A stretch of 15,430 nt of DNA from an uncultured euryarchaeote (GCA_937872085.1 CALMQK010000229.1:1-15430); one strand, 5' to 3'; numbered from the stretch's first letter, positions 6,895 to 14,100 are shown. Notes: a model not told the origin generated them from the letters alone. Translations and numbers: made by a program.

Positions 6895-7761
6895 ATGTCC
6901 GCGATGAAAATCTTCGTGCCAAAGTCCGTAGAATGCTTCTATCCTGGTAACAGCTTCCCGGCGATTTCGGTCACGGGTCGAGGATGCGCACTCAACTGCA
7001 AGCATTGTTCCAGAAAGTATCTCGAAGGCATGATCCCTGCTCCAACCCCAGATGATCTGCTAGGCATCGCGGAGGCACTGGTCCAAAGAGGGGCCAAGGG
7101 TTTCCTCATGAGCGGCGGGTCAGATTCAGTGGGCAAGGTGAATCTGTCGCCCTTCGTGCCCGCCATCAAGGAGATCAAGTCCACCACCGATCTGAAGATA
7201 AATGCGCATGTGGGGCTCACGCCCACTGAAGAGCTCAGGCGGCTCGTGTCGAGCGGCATCGATTCGTTCTCTGTCGACCTGTATGGGGACGATCTCACGA
7301 TTCATGAAGTGCTCGGACTGGACGCGAAGGCCGATGACTACTTCCGCGTGTTCGAGGACCTCTGCAGGTTTGGAGCGAGGACCGTGGCCCCACATATCTG
7401 CGTGGGCATACATGGCGGTGAGCTGAAGGGCGAGCTGCGGGCCATCGAAAGGCTGAAGAAGCTGGAACCGCGCGTCCTGATTCTCATCTCACTGATCCCC
7501 ACCAAGGGGTCCGCGTACGAGAAGGTGCTCGCTCCAAGCGGCAATCTCATCCGCTCGGTCATCGAGAGGGCCAGGGAGGAGCTGCCCAACACGAAGTTGG
7601 TGCTGGGTTGCATGCGCTCGAAGCTGGACCGGACCTCTGAGTGCGATCTTGTGCGGGCGGGCCTGGATGGCATAGTGCTCCCGGCAGCGAAGACTGTGGA
7701 CAAGCTGCGGGCCGATGGATACACCATCAAGAGAAGAGCGACATGCTGTTCGCTGATCTAG
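6895..7761 (+). CDS. Radical SAM protein, biotin-synthase-like, function unassigned
   Basis: Binds a [4Fe-4S] cluster and cleaves S-adenosylmethionine to start radical chemistry. The canonical CxxxCxxC motif is C31, C35 and C38 in GRGCALNCKHCSRKY. A GGSDS segment (74-78) stands where SAM-binding GGE-type residues occur, and a TIM-barrel pattern of strands follows (INAHVGL, SFSVDLYG, VAPHICVGIHGG, LILISLIPTKG). Extra cysteines lie near the end: C239 (LGCMR), C250 and the pair C284-C285 (TCCSL), possible ligands of a second cluster. The protein looks like the archaeal biotin-synthase-homologue group (COG1856-like, from memory), part of which has been linked to LipS-type lipoate synthesis; the assignment here is inference. 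The start could be 6895 or the ATG at 6904. The stop is one base from the stop of the convergent membrane gene. Confidence 0.85.
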   Translation: MSAMKIFVPKSVECFYPGNSFPAISVTGRGCALNCKHCSRKYLEGMIPAPTPDDLLGIAEALVQRGAKGFLMSGGSDSVGKVNLSPFVPAIKEIKSTTDLKINAHVGLTPTEELRRLVSSGIDSFSVDLYGDDLTIHEVLGLDAKADDYFRVFEDLCRFGARTVAPHICVGIHGGELKGELRAIERLKKLEPRVLILISLIPTKGSAYEKVLAPSGNLIRSVIERAREELPNTKLVLGCMRSKLDRTSECDLVRAGLDGIVLPAAKTVDKLRADGYTIKRRATCCSLI

Positions 7762-7762
7762 G

Positions 7763-8602
7763 TCACTTGTAGATCGAGCCGACGGAGTACTTGCGTTCGA
7801 TGGGTATCAGGTATGCCACCCATGCGATGTTGGCGACCAGGAAGGCGATCAGGAGCAGCGACACTATCCCGGTGAATGTCGAGGACATCTGCTTCTCGAT
7901 GACAATCGTCGCGCTGGTGCCTTGATTCCAGTCGTTCAGCACAAGGCGATACTTGACGTAGCTCCCAGAGTTCGGGACAGTGATCGTCGTCGTGGAGTCC
8001 GGGATCACCTCGAAGTCGTTCGTGTTCAGCCTGAAGGTGTAGTATGCCGCCATGCTCCCGTTCCCAGAATACTGCCTGTAGACGCTATCCTCCAAAAGGT
8101 AGACCTGGACATTCTTTGGAGCCGTGGCGTGCACCTCGACCACGCTGATGAGGGCAAACACGTCCGATGAGTAGAACGCAGGCGCTTCAGTCGGGCTCAC
8201 CTCGGTCGTGGTGTTGCCGTAGTTCTCGATCCCCCCTCGTATGGAGGGCACTGCCAGCATCATTGCGAATAGACCGGTCACAATGGCTATGATGACGGCT
8301 CTCTTGATCGAGTTCTTGGCCATCAGATGCCGCGCGCTCGAGCTCCTCGCGAACCTTATCTCGAGGATCCTGAAGAAGAAGCTCTCCAAGCAGAGTATGA
8401 GCAGCAGGAGAACCATGACTGCGATGAACGAGTTCAGAGGCAGGAACAAGACCGGGCTGATGCTCGCGTTCCCCAGCACGAATATCAATAGGAACGCCAA
8501 CGCGATGAGCATCACTGCTTGAATGGTATACAACGACAGCTTGATCCTGCGGATCCTGCTTAGTCGGATCGAGTCCTCGAGGACCCTTCCTGAGGCTGGC
8601 AC
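7763..8602 (-). CDS. Four-helix membrane protein with a beta-rich outer domain, unknown
   Basis: From a GTG at 8602 the protein has 279 residues. Hydrophobic segments lie at about 22-44, 56-79, 100-120 and 242-266. Between the third and fourth is a region of about 120 residues rich in T, S, V and Y (for example STTTITVPNSGSYVKYRLV), probably a beta sandwich outside the cell. The inner loops are strongly basic (FFFRILEIRFARSSSARH, and MAKNSIKR before helix 3), which orients the domain outward. The frame stays open into priS to a TTG at 8692. A TATA box centred near 8630 lies inside that extension and would start transcription within a few bases of 8602, so a leaderless GTG start is preferred. 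It lies downstream of priS on the same strand, but the promoter suggests separate expression. I do not recognise the family. Confidence 0.7.
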   Translation of the reverse strand: MPASGRVLEDSIRLSRIRRIKLSLYTIQAVMLIALAFLLIFVLGNASISPVLFLPLNSFIAVMVLLLLILCLESFFFRILEIRFARSSSARHLMAKNSIKRAVIIAIVTGLFAMMLAVPSIRGGIENYGNTTTEVSPTEAPAFYSSDVFALISVVEVHATAPKNVQVYLLEDSVYRQYSGNGSMAAYYTFRLNTNDFEVIPDSTTTITVPNSGSYVKYRLVLNDWNQGTSATIVIEKQMSSTFTGIVSLLLIAFLVANIAWVAYLIPIERKYSVGSIYK

Positions 8603-8625
8603 GGCTGTTAAAATGACGAGCACTT

Positions 8626-8634
8626 GATAAATAG
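8626..8634 (-). promoter_or_regulatory. TATA box for the membrane protein gene
   Basis: Reading CTATTTATC on the minus strand, it is centred about 28 bases before the GTG at 8602, the spacing expected of a leaderless archaeal transcript. It occupies the short interval just after the priS stop at 8643 and is what decides the start of the next gene. Confidence 0.5.
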
Positions 8635-8642
8635 TTTTGCAA

Positions 8643-9872
8643 TCAGGTCTCAAGCTTTGCCAGTCGTCTGCAGATGAGGAACACGGCCGCAAACTCGGGG
8701 ACCGAGCTCACTCCAGCATCGATGGACAGAGTCTCATCACGGAGCCTCACCTCGACGGGTTTCTCGAGTCGCAGGTTGACCGGCCTATTGCCGAAGGCCT
8801 TGGGCACCGCGTCCAGGAACGGATTGAACGAGTCCAGTCTCTCCCGGCTCATGGGCATGACCTCGAACCCGGTCTTCCCGTGCAACGAGCTGGGCAGCCT
8901 GATGAGTCTCTTGATATCCGAGGTCACTGGTTCGTCGGTCTCCCCCTTCATCTTTGGCTTCACTCTCATCTCGACCATATCTACGAATGCGTCGAGGTGC
9001 CTTTTCTCCGAGAACACCTCAAAGGTGTTCTCTAGCTGCATGCGGTCGGCCCCGCTCCTGCCCTTTGTGCCCCCGAAAAGGTCCTTGTACAGCCCCTCCA
9101 CGGTCTTCTTCCCGATCTCGCGTTTCGATTCGGCCATCATCTGACCCAAGCGCTTCTTGCCATCATCATCTGAGAGCGATTCGAGCTCCGCCAACAGATC
9201 GTCTATCCCCTTCCTGATCCTGGCTCTCCATCCCCCGTCCTCGAGGCGGGGCATCGTCCGCTTCTGATCCACCTCAACCCGGTCCTTCCACCTTCCAGTC
9301 TCGAATGGTGTCGGAGGGAACACCCAGTCCATGTCAAGGCCCGTCCCAGTGACATAGTCCACGATCTCCCTTCTCTCGTGGCTCGTGAGCCTGAGCACCT
9401 TCGGACTGTTGATATGAACGTGGTACCCGCGACCGCCGGAGAAGACGATCTTCAGGTCATCCGCGTCAAAGCCTAGGTCGCCCAGGAGGAACTCGTCGAT
9501 CAGTCGGATGACCTCGACCTTGACCCGCTCCAGCATCTTGTCGTACGGAAGGTCCTTCGCGTCTTCGACGTGGTCCGCATCGAGATCGAATATGAGGTCC
9601 GCCCCGAGCCATTTCTTCTGGGCCATGGTCGGCGCATCCGGCGTCTCGTAATACGCACATGAGTAGTAGGCATGGGCGGGGACTTGCTCCACGAGATACT
9701 TCTTCAGAGCGGCCCTCGATGGGAACCCCAGATGCCTCATCACGAAATCGCGGTCGAAGAACATGAACCCAAACTCCCTCCTGGAGAACCGTTCGGGCAT
9801 GATCAGGGACGCTTCCCTGTAGTGCTTGGAGAACATGTTCATGACGAATCGCGCGGAAGCGTCTGACTGCAT
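8643..9872 (-). CDS. priS: DNA primase small (catalytic) subunit PriS
   Basis: Catalytic subunit of the archaeal-eukaryotic primase, which makes primers for replication together with PriL (not in this window). The 409 residues carry the catalytic pair D96 and D98 in DLIFDLDADH, the nucleotide-binding SGGRGYHVH (145-153) and the third acidic residue D319 with H331 in TSDIKRLIRLPSSLHGKTG. A helical, lysine-rich section (about 195-300) separates the two halves of the active site and accounts for a length toward the long end of the family. The ATG at 9872 is chosen over a TTG at 9884 because a strong TATA box (TTAATATA, 9905-9898) is about 29 bases upstream, so the mRNA is nearly leaderless. A divergent winged-helix gene starts at 9996. 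Confidence 0.96.
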   Translation of the reverse strand: MQSDASARFVMNMFSKHYREASLIMPERFSRREFGFMFFDRDFVMRHLGFPSRAALKKYLVEQVPAHAYYSCAYYETPDAPTMAQKKWLGADLIFDLDADHVEDAKDLPYDKMLERVKVEVIRLIDEFLLGDLGFDADDLKIVFSGGRGYHVHINSPKVLRLTSHERREIVDYVTGTGLDMDWVFPPTPFETGRWKDRVEVDQKRTMPRLEDGGWRARIRKGIDDLLAELESLSDDDGKKRLGQMMAESKREIGKKTVEGLYKDLFGGTKGRSGADRMQLENTFEVFSEKRHLDAFVDMVEMRVKPKMKGETDEPVTSDIKRLIRLPSSLHGKTGFEVMPMSRERLDSFNPFLDAVPKAFGNRPVNLRLEKPVEVRLRDETLSIDAGVSSVPEFAAVFLICRRLAKLET

Positions 9873-9895
9873 CCAATCGAGCAATGTCCCGCACT

Positions 9896-9907
9896 CGTAT
9901 ATTAAGG
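9896..9907 (-). promoter_or_regulatory. TATA box for priS
   Basis: The minus strand reads CCTTAATATACG with core TTAATATA, centred about 29 bases before the priS ATG. Initiation about 26 bases downstream falls within roughly five bases of the start codon, so no Shine-Dalgarno site would fit; this predicts a leaderless or near-leaderless mRNA. Confidence 0.6.
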
Positions 9908-9949
9908 TCGCATCTGCCCTGCACGTGCGTGTAATGTCGATTCAGAAAG

Positions 9950-9958
9950 CATAAAAAG
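9950..9958 (+). promoter_or_regulatory. TATA-like box for the winged-helix gene
   Basis: CATAAAAAG, preceded by the purine-rich AGAAAG, lies 42 bases before the ATG at 9996 and would give a leader of about 15 bases. It sits in the 123-base divergent region shared with the priS promoter. Confidence 0.45.
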
Positions 9959-9995
9959 CTCTAACGGGCATAATCGTCGCCAGTTGGGACCCCCG

Positions 9996-10871
9996 ATGAT
10001 CAAGACCTACATACGACTCGAACTGGGCAGCGAAGGAGAATCCCCGAAGCAGATCATCGAGCGGATGAGGAAGATAGGCGGCGTGCCTGTGGTGGGCGAT
10101 TTCGATTTCGAGCTCACCCTCGGGGAGGACGAGCGCCTGTTCGACCGGCTGGAAGAGATACACAAGGCGCTCAAGGGCGCCAATGTCAGATACACAATCA
10201 CGACCCTCACGGATGTGGAGGCCAAGACCGCCGAGCGCGGCAAGCCCATAATTCACTATGTGGACCAGAAGCCAATCGAGCTCAAGAAGGCGCTGTACAA
10301 GGCCAAGCTCGAAAGGTGGAAGGACATGGGCCTGGATGTGGCCGAGCTGGAGATGCTTCTTGAGACTGACCTTGACACGTTCAAGGTGGCGAGCAAGGAC
10401 TTCCTGAGGACGCGACTGGATCACATGTCCATAGTGAAAGATAGAAAATCCGAGGACAACGTGGTGGACGGGCAAGTGCTCGCCCTGCTTGACGAGAGCG
10501 GCATCACTCTCGCAGACATCATATCCGCTATAGGTTTCTCCGAGGAGCAGGTCACGCTGTCTCTGGGCCGGTTGATATCCTCAGGGAGCGCGACGAGGAT
10601 CCAGAAAGGTCAGATCGAGCTGTATAACCTGGTTCCGCCCCCCGCCCCGATCGTGAGGAAGACCATCGCGCTCGTTCCCGCCCATGACGACTCGGAAGCG
10701 AAGAAGAGGATACTAGGTTCCATCGAAGCCGAAGGCTCGACCGTGAAGGACATCATCAGGACCGCTCGGCTCCCCCGGGAGCAGGTGGAGGAAGGCCTGA
10801 GGAAGCTGGAAGCAGCGGGCAAAGTGCGCAAGATCGAGAAAGCCAAGAACGAATTATTCATCAAGACATGA
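9996..10871 (+). CDS. Unknown protein: alpha/beta N domain plus two winged-helix-like repeats
   Basis: A 291-residue soluble protein I cannot assign to a named family. Residues 1-75 (MIKTYIRLEL, then VVGDFDFELTL and VRYTITTLTD) have a beta-alpha-beta pattern like small ferredoxin-like or ACT-type domains. Residues 92-149 are charged helices with KLERWKDMGLDVAELEMLLE, a helical motif I have seen in various archaeal proteins. The C-terminal half holds two similar modules, 158-213 and 235-291. Each has a helix, a turn with DII, a helix starting EQV and containing LxxL, then a K/R-rich wing (RIQKGQIELYNLV; VRKIEKAKNELFI). This suggests tandem winged helices that bind nucleic acid or protein. It is divergent from priS, which might hint at replication or gene control but proves nothing. 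The ATG at 9996 is preferred over a TTG at 9984. Confidence 0.75.
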   Translation: MIKTYIRLELGSEGESPKQIIERMRKIGGVPVVGDFDFELTLGEDERLFDRLEEIHKALKGANVRYTITTLTDVEAKTAERGKPIIHYVDQKPIELKKALYKAKLERWKDMGLDVAELEMLLETDLDTFKVASKDFLRTRLDHMSIVKDRKSEDNVVDGQVLALLDESGITLADIISAIGFSEEQVTLSLGRLISSGSATRIQKGQIELYNLVPPPAPIVRKTIALVPAHDDSEAKKRILGSIEAEGSTVKDIIRTARLPREQVEEGLRKLEAAGKVRKIEKAKNELFIKT

Positions 10872-10907
10872 TGGCTCGTCCAAGATTTGCTGGCCACTCA
10901 ACAAAGG

Positions 10908-10915
10908 TTTAATAG
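10908..10915 (+). promoter_or_regulatory. TATA box for the ECF transporter operon
   Basis: TTTAATAG, preceded by ACAAAGG, lies 44 bases before the ecfA1 ATG and would give a leader of about 18 bases. It is the only such element in the 84-base gap after the winged-helix gene, so the transporter is probably transcribed on its own. Confidence 0.5.
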
Positions 10916-10955
10916 AGAACCCTCCGTTTGAGCGAATGTATTCGAGAGTCTATGC

Positions 10956-11825
10956 ATGCAGGCGCTCCACCTCCGCGATGCCAGGTTCAGGTACAAGGGT
11001 TCTACAGCATGGGCTCTCGATGGTGTATCGCTCGACGTCGAGAAAGGGGAGTTCGTCACGATACTCGGGGCCAATGGTTCCGGGAAATCGACCATATGCT
11101 TGATGTCGAACGGCCTGGTCCCGCATGCTCTTCCGGGGGACCTCGAGGGGACGGCCGAGGTGTTCGGGCTCGATGTGAGGAGCCACCCCGTGACGGAGCT
11201 GGCTACGAAAGTGGGGATCATCTTCCAGGAGCCCGAGAGCCAGCTGTTCTGCATGAGCGTCGAGGAAGAGGTGGCGTTCGGACCTGAGAACCTGGCGGTC
11301 CCCAGTGACGAAATCAGGGAAAGGGTCGAGTGGGCTCTCGAGCTCGTGGGAATGGAAGGCTACAACGATCGTTCTCCTTTCAGCCTCTCCGGCGGCCAGA
11401 AGCAGCGCGTGGCCATCGCCGCAGCCCTCTCGATGCGTCCTGACATGCTCGTGCTGGATGAGCCAGCGTACGCATTGGATCCGGTTGGCAGGGTGGAGCT
11501 TTACCAAGTCCTCAAGGGGCTCAAGGAGCACCATGGCATGACCGTGCTACTGGCCGAGTGCGACTCCGAAGAGGCAGCCAAGTACTCCGACAAGGTCGCT
11601 TTGATGAAGGATGGTCGAGTCATCTCCTATGGGAAACCACGCGATGTGCTTGGGGACCCTGAGAGGTTGCGCGCCCTTGGCGTCACGCCTCCCCAAGTGT
11701 CCGAGGTCTCCGCCCTCCTCAAAGAACGCCTTGAAGGCGCGGATTTCTCCTTCATCAGTGTTGACGAGGCTGAACGCGCGATAAACGAGAAGTTCACGAA
11801 TCGCAAGCGAGGGCGAGAACAATGA
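10956..11825 (+). CDS. ecfA1: ECF transporter ATPase EcfA1 (CbiO-like)
   Basis: One of two ATPases powering an energy-coupling-factor importer. The 289 residues show Walker A GANGSGKST (38-46), Q-loop FQEPESQLF (Q91), a perfect LSGGQ signature (144-148), Walker B LVLDEP with catalytic E169, and a C-terminal extension typical of the ECF group (about 225-289). Two changes stand out. The switch-loop position that normally holds His is Cys (C202 in LLAECDSEE, codon TGC at 11559-11561). The segment after Walker B also reads DEPAYALDP where DEPTSALDP is usual. Because Walker B Glu and the signature are intact, this is not a decayed gene. The next gene starts inside its stop (ATGA, 11822-11825), which implies coupled translation and 1:1 synthesis of the two ATPases. 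Confidence 0.93.
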   Translation: MQALHLRDARFRYKGSTAWALDGVSLDVEKGEFVTILGANGSGKSTICLMSNGLVPHALPGDLEGTAEVFGLDVRSHPVTELATKVGIIFQEPESQLFCMSVEEEVAFGPENLAVPSDEIRERVEWALELVGMEGYNDRSPFSLSGGQKQRVAIAAALSMRPDMLVLDEPAYALDPVGRVELYQVLKGLKEHHGMTVLLAECDSEEAAKYSDKVALMKDGRVISYGKPRDVLGDPERLRALGVTPPQVSEVSALLKERLEGADFSFISVDEAERAINEKFTNRKRGREQ

Positions 11826-12682
11826 TCCCGAGAGTCCCCATGTCGGCGGACCAGGACAAGATCATTTCAGTTCACGAGTTGAAGTTCGTCTACGACGGAA
11901 GCGTACGGGCGCTCGCTGGGATCAATCTTGATGTCAGAAGGGGCGATTACCTGGCCATCGTCGGAGGCAACGGCTCCGGTAAGACGACCCTCGCGAAGAA
12001 CATGAACGGGCTCCTCAGGCCTACGAGTGGTAGCGTGGCCGTCAATGGCGTTTCAACGTCAGAGCAGACAGTAGCCGAGCTGGCGAAGGTGATCGGATAC
12101 GCCTTCCAAAACCCAGATCATCAGCTGTTCTGCTCTTCCGTGGCTGAGGAGGTCAGGTTCGGCCCGCTCAATCTCGGATACCCTGAAGCCGAGGTGGCGA
12201 AGAAGACCGAGCTGTCAATCGAGGCGATGGGCCTATCGTCGGTCAAGGACCTGCCACCTTTCTCATTGACACTTGGCGAGAGGCGGCGAGTATCCATCGC
12301 ATCAGTAATGGCCATGGATCCCCAGGTGTTCATATTGGATGAGCCGACAACCGGTCTTGATGCCCGCGAGACGGACGACCTAATGGACAGCATAGATCGG
12401 CTAAACATCGACGGCCACACGGTCGTGCTGATCACCCATGACATGAAGCTGGTAGCGAAGCACGCCAAGAGGGTCGTCGTGATGTCAGAGGGTAGGATAG
12501 TCCTGGACTCCGACCCAGGAGGAGTCTTTGCAGACCTGGAGCTGCTGTTGCGTAGCAAGCTCGTGCCCCCTCCCGTGGCTCAGCTGGCCCACAGACTCTC
12601 CTCCTTGGGAGTGCCTAGGGAGGTGCTCTCACCAGAGGAACTCGTGTTCCATCTCATGTCCGGACGAGGTGCTCGCAAATGA
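11822..12682 (+). CDS. ecfA2: ECF transporter ATPase EcfA2 (CbiO-like)
   Basis: The second ATPase, 286 residues, expected to form a heterodimer with EcfA1. Walker A GGNGSGKTT (48-56), Q-loop FQNPDHQLF (Q96), Walker B FILDEPTTGLD with E174, and switch His H206 in LITHDMK are all canonical. The signature is not: in place of LSGGQ it reads LTLGE (149-153, bases 12266-12280), followed by RRRVSIA. In an ABC dimer this signature faces the Walker A site of EcfA1, the subunit that lacks the switch His. An in-frame ATG at 11840 (MSADQDK) is a possible later start; the ATG overlapping the ecfA1 stop is preferred for coupling. It ends in an ATGA overlap with ecfT. Confidence 0.93.
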   Translation: MIPRVPMSADQDKIISVHELKFVYDGSVRALAGINLDVRRGDYLAIVGGNGSGKTTLAKNMNGLLRPTSGSVAVNGVSTSEQTVAELAKVIGYAFQNPDHQLFCSSVAEEVRFGPLNLGYPEAEVAKKTELSIEAMGLSSVKDLPPFSLTLGERRRVSIASVMAMDPQVFILDEPTTGLDARETDDLMDSIDRLNIDGHTVVLITHDMKLVAKHAKRVVVMSEGRIVLDSDPGGVFADLELLLRSKLVPPPVAQLAHRLSSLGVPREVLSPEELVFHLMSGRGARK

Positions 12683-13467
12683 CGGGCTTCATCGACCTTT
12701 ACACCGAGGCTGGCACGTTCCTGCACAGGACGGATCCGAGGGTCAAGATCGTCGCTGTGGCTACGCTCAGCCTTCTAGCTCTCATCATGAGCAATCTCGT
12801 CAACCTTCTGGTCTTGGCTGCTGTCATGGTGGTCCTGATCCTCTTCGGGAGGGCCAGTTTCAAGAAGACGATGCTCGCCTTCAGCTATGTCTTCAGGGTG
12901 ATGGCACTCATAGTCGTCCTGTGGCCGTTATTCAACCCCGGCGGAACTCCCGTGCTCTTCGACCTCTGGCCGATAAAGATAACTGAGCCGGGCATCTTGG
13001 CCGGCATCGCCACTGCAGTCAGGATATTCTGTCTCGCCGCAGCATGGTACCTCCTGATGTTCACGACGTCCCAGCGAGATCTCGTTCGCGGCCTCGTGAA
13101 GATGGGCCTGAGATTCGATTTCGGTCTTTCGCTCGCGATGTCTCTCAGGTTCCTGCCGACATTCAGTGCGATAGTGGAGTCGATCAAGGAGGCCCAGCGT
13201 GCAAGAGGACTGGAGCTAGACAAGGGCAATTTCAGAAAGAGGGCTAAGGACTATGTGGCGGTCCTAGTTCCCACCGTCATCACCGCATTGAAGATGGCAG
13301 ACACGCTCTCCCTCGCCCTGCAATCCAGGGCATACGGTGCGAGAGCAGACAGAACCTACGTTCGCGAACTGAAGATGCGCGCTGGCGATTATGTCGCATT
13401 GTTCATTGCCGTCGCTGTGTTTGCAATACCCGCCACCGTCAAGTACATCTTCTCTGTTCCGCTGTGA
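12679..13467 (+). CDS. ecfT: ECF transporter transmembrane coupling protein EcfT
   Basis: The membrane scaffold that passes ATPase motion to the substrate-binding S component. The 262 residues begin with the usual cytoplasmic segment LHRTDPRVK (15-23). Hydrophobic helices lie at about 24-56, 70-88, 105-130, 145-165 and, last, 235-257. The long cytoplasmic coupling region carries the two short Arg motifs that dock into the ATPases: ARG at 175-177 (EAQRARGLEL) and SRA at 216-218 (ALQSRAYGAR). These motifs define the family. The start overlaps the ecfA2 stop (ATGA), so A1, A2 and T are made from one message as a module. The S component follows after 68 bases with its own promoter-like element. 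Confidence 0.93.
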   Translation: MTGFIDLYTEAGTFLHRTDPRVKIVAVATLSLLALIMSNLVNLLVLAAVMVVLILFGRASFKKTMLAFSYVFRVMALIVVLWPLFNPGGTPVLFDLWPIKITEPGILAGIATAVRIFCLAAAWYLLMFTTSQRDLVRGLVKMGLRFDFGLSLAMSLRFLPTFSAIVESIKEAQRARGLELDKGNFRKRAKDYVAVLVPTVITALKMADTLSLALQSRAYGARADRTYVRELKMRAGDYVALFIAVAVFAIPATVKYIFSVPL

Positions 13468-13497
13468 AGTACATGATTCAGCTATCGAATCCTGGAG

Positions 13498-13505
13498 AAT
13501 ATAAG
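13498..13505 (+). promoter_or_regulatory. TATA box for the ECF S-component gene
   Basis: AATATAAG lies 38 bases before the ATG at 13536, predicting a leader of about eight bases. It stands in the 68-base gap after ecfT, so the S component can be expressed apart from the A-A-T module, perhaps under different control. Confidence 0.5.
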
Positions 13506-13535
13506 TAGGAGTTAGTAGTCTTGGCAAGCGTTAGC

Positions 13536-14084
13536 ATGGAATCTCAGACTCCCCAGAACCCCATGGGGGCGACACCTGCGAAATTCGTTTCGCCCAGAAC
13601 AGTGGCCTTATACGCGGTTCTCACCGCCCTGACCACTGCAGTCACGATGACTCTTGCCATACCTCTCCCCACCAGAGGTTACTTCAACATTGGAGATGCG
13701 ATGGTCTTCTTCAGCGCCTTCACCTTCGGCTGGCGCGCTGGAATGATATGTGGCGGCATTGGTTCGGCGGCGGCGGACCTTCTGCTCGGATTCGGATTCT
13801 TTGCTCCAATAACACTGGTGGCAAAAGGTTCCGAGGGACTGGTCGCTGGTCTTCTCGGACCGGCCTACAGGGGAACGACACGGATGAAGATTCTTGGTAT
13901 TTGGGCCGGCGGCTCATGCATGGTCACTACATACTTCGTCGGTGAATGGATCTTGTTCGGCTTCGGCAATGCTGCCCTAGAGCTGCCATTGAACGTCGGC
14001 CAAGTGCTCTTTGGTGGCCTGATTGGTCTGGCGCTCTCCCAAGCCATATCTCGGTACAGGAATCAGCGTCCTAAGACGACCTGA
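13536..14084 (+). CDS. ECF transporter substrate-binding (S) component
   Basis: A 182-residue integral membrane protein with about six helices (roughly 22-44, 53-65, 67-85, 88-108, 118-138, 152-172). It carries the hallmark of one vitamin-uptake S family (ECF_ribofla_trS/HmpT-like, recognised by pattern): FNIGDAMVFFSAFTFGWRAG (50-69), then GGIGSAAADLLLG and FAPITLVAKGSEGLVAGLLG. Helix 1 has the AxxxA interface (A27 and A31 in YAVLTALTT) through which S components pack on EcfT. The polar N-terminal tail (MESQTPQNPMGATPAK) is longer than usual. The ATG at 13536 is preferred over a TTG at 13521. The substrate cannot be read from sequence: members of this family carry thiamine precursors, pyridoxine, riboflavin or others. 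Being next to the A-A-T genes suggests a dedicated partner, although it has its own TATA box. Confidence 0.85.
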   Translation: MESQTPQNPMGATPAKFVSPRTVALYAVLTALTTAVTMTLAIPLPTRGYFNIGDAMVFFSAFTFGWRAGMICGGIGSAAADLLLGFGFFAPITLVAKGSEGLVAGLLGPAYRGTTRMKILGIWAGGSCMVTTYFVGEWILFGFGNAALELPLNVGQVLFGGLIGLALSQAISRYRNQRPKTT

Positions 14085-14100
14085 GCCCGGGCAAGGGCTC
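14083..14100. terminator. Short hairpin between convergent genes
   Basis: GAGCCC (14083-14088) and GGGCTC (14095-14100) form a perfect six-base stem around the loop GGGCAA, starting in the S-component stop and filling the gap before the oxidase stop at 14102. A second inverted repeat, CTCTCTA (14098-14104) and TAGAGAG (14116-14122), follows directly. There is no oligo-T run, so a role in termination or mRNA end protection is only a suggestion. Confidence 0.35.

Noticed and set aside
8603..8692. Upstream extension of the membrane protein to a TTG inside priS
   Set aside because: It would span its own likely TATA box and adds a polar segment without a membrane or signal feature.
11559..11561. 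EcfA1 as a pseudogene because of the missing switch His
   Set aside because: The frame is intact, the Walker motifs, catalytic Glu and LSGGQ are perfect, and the gene is tightly coupled to ecfA2 and ecfT.
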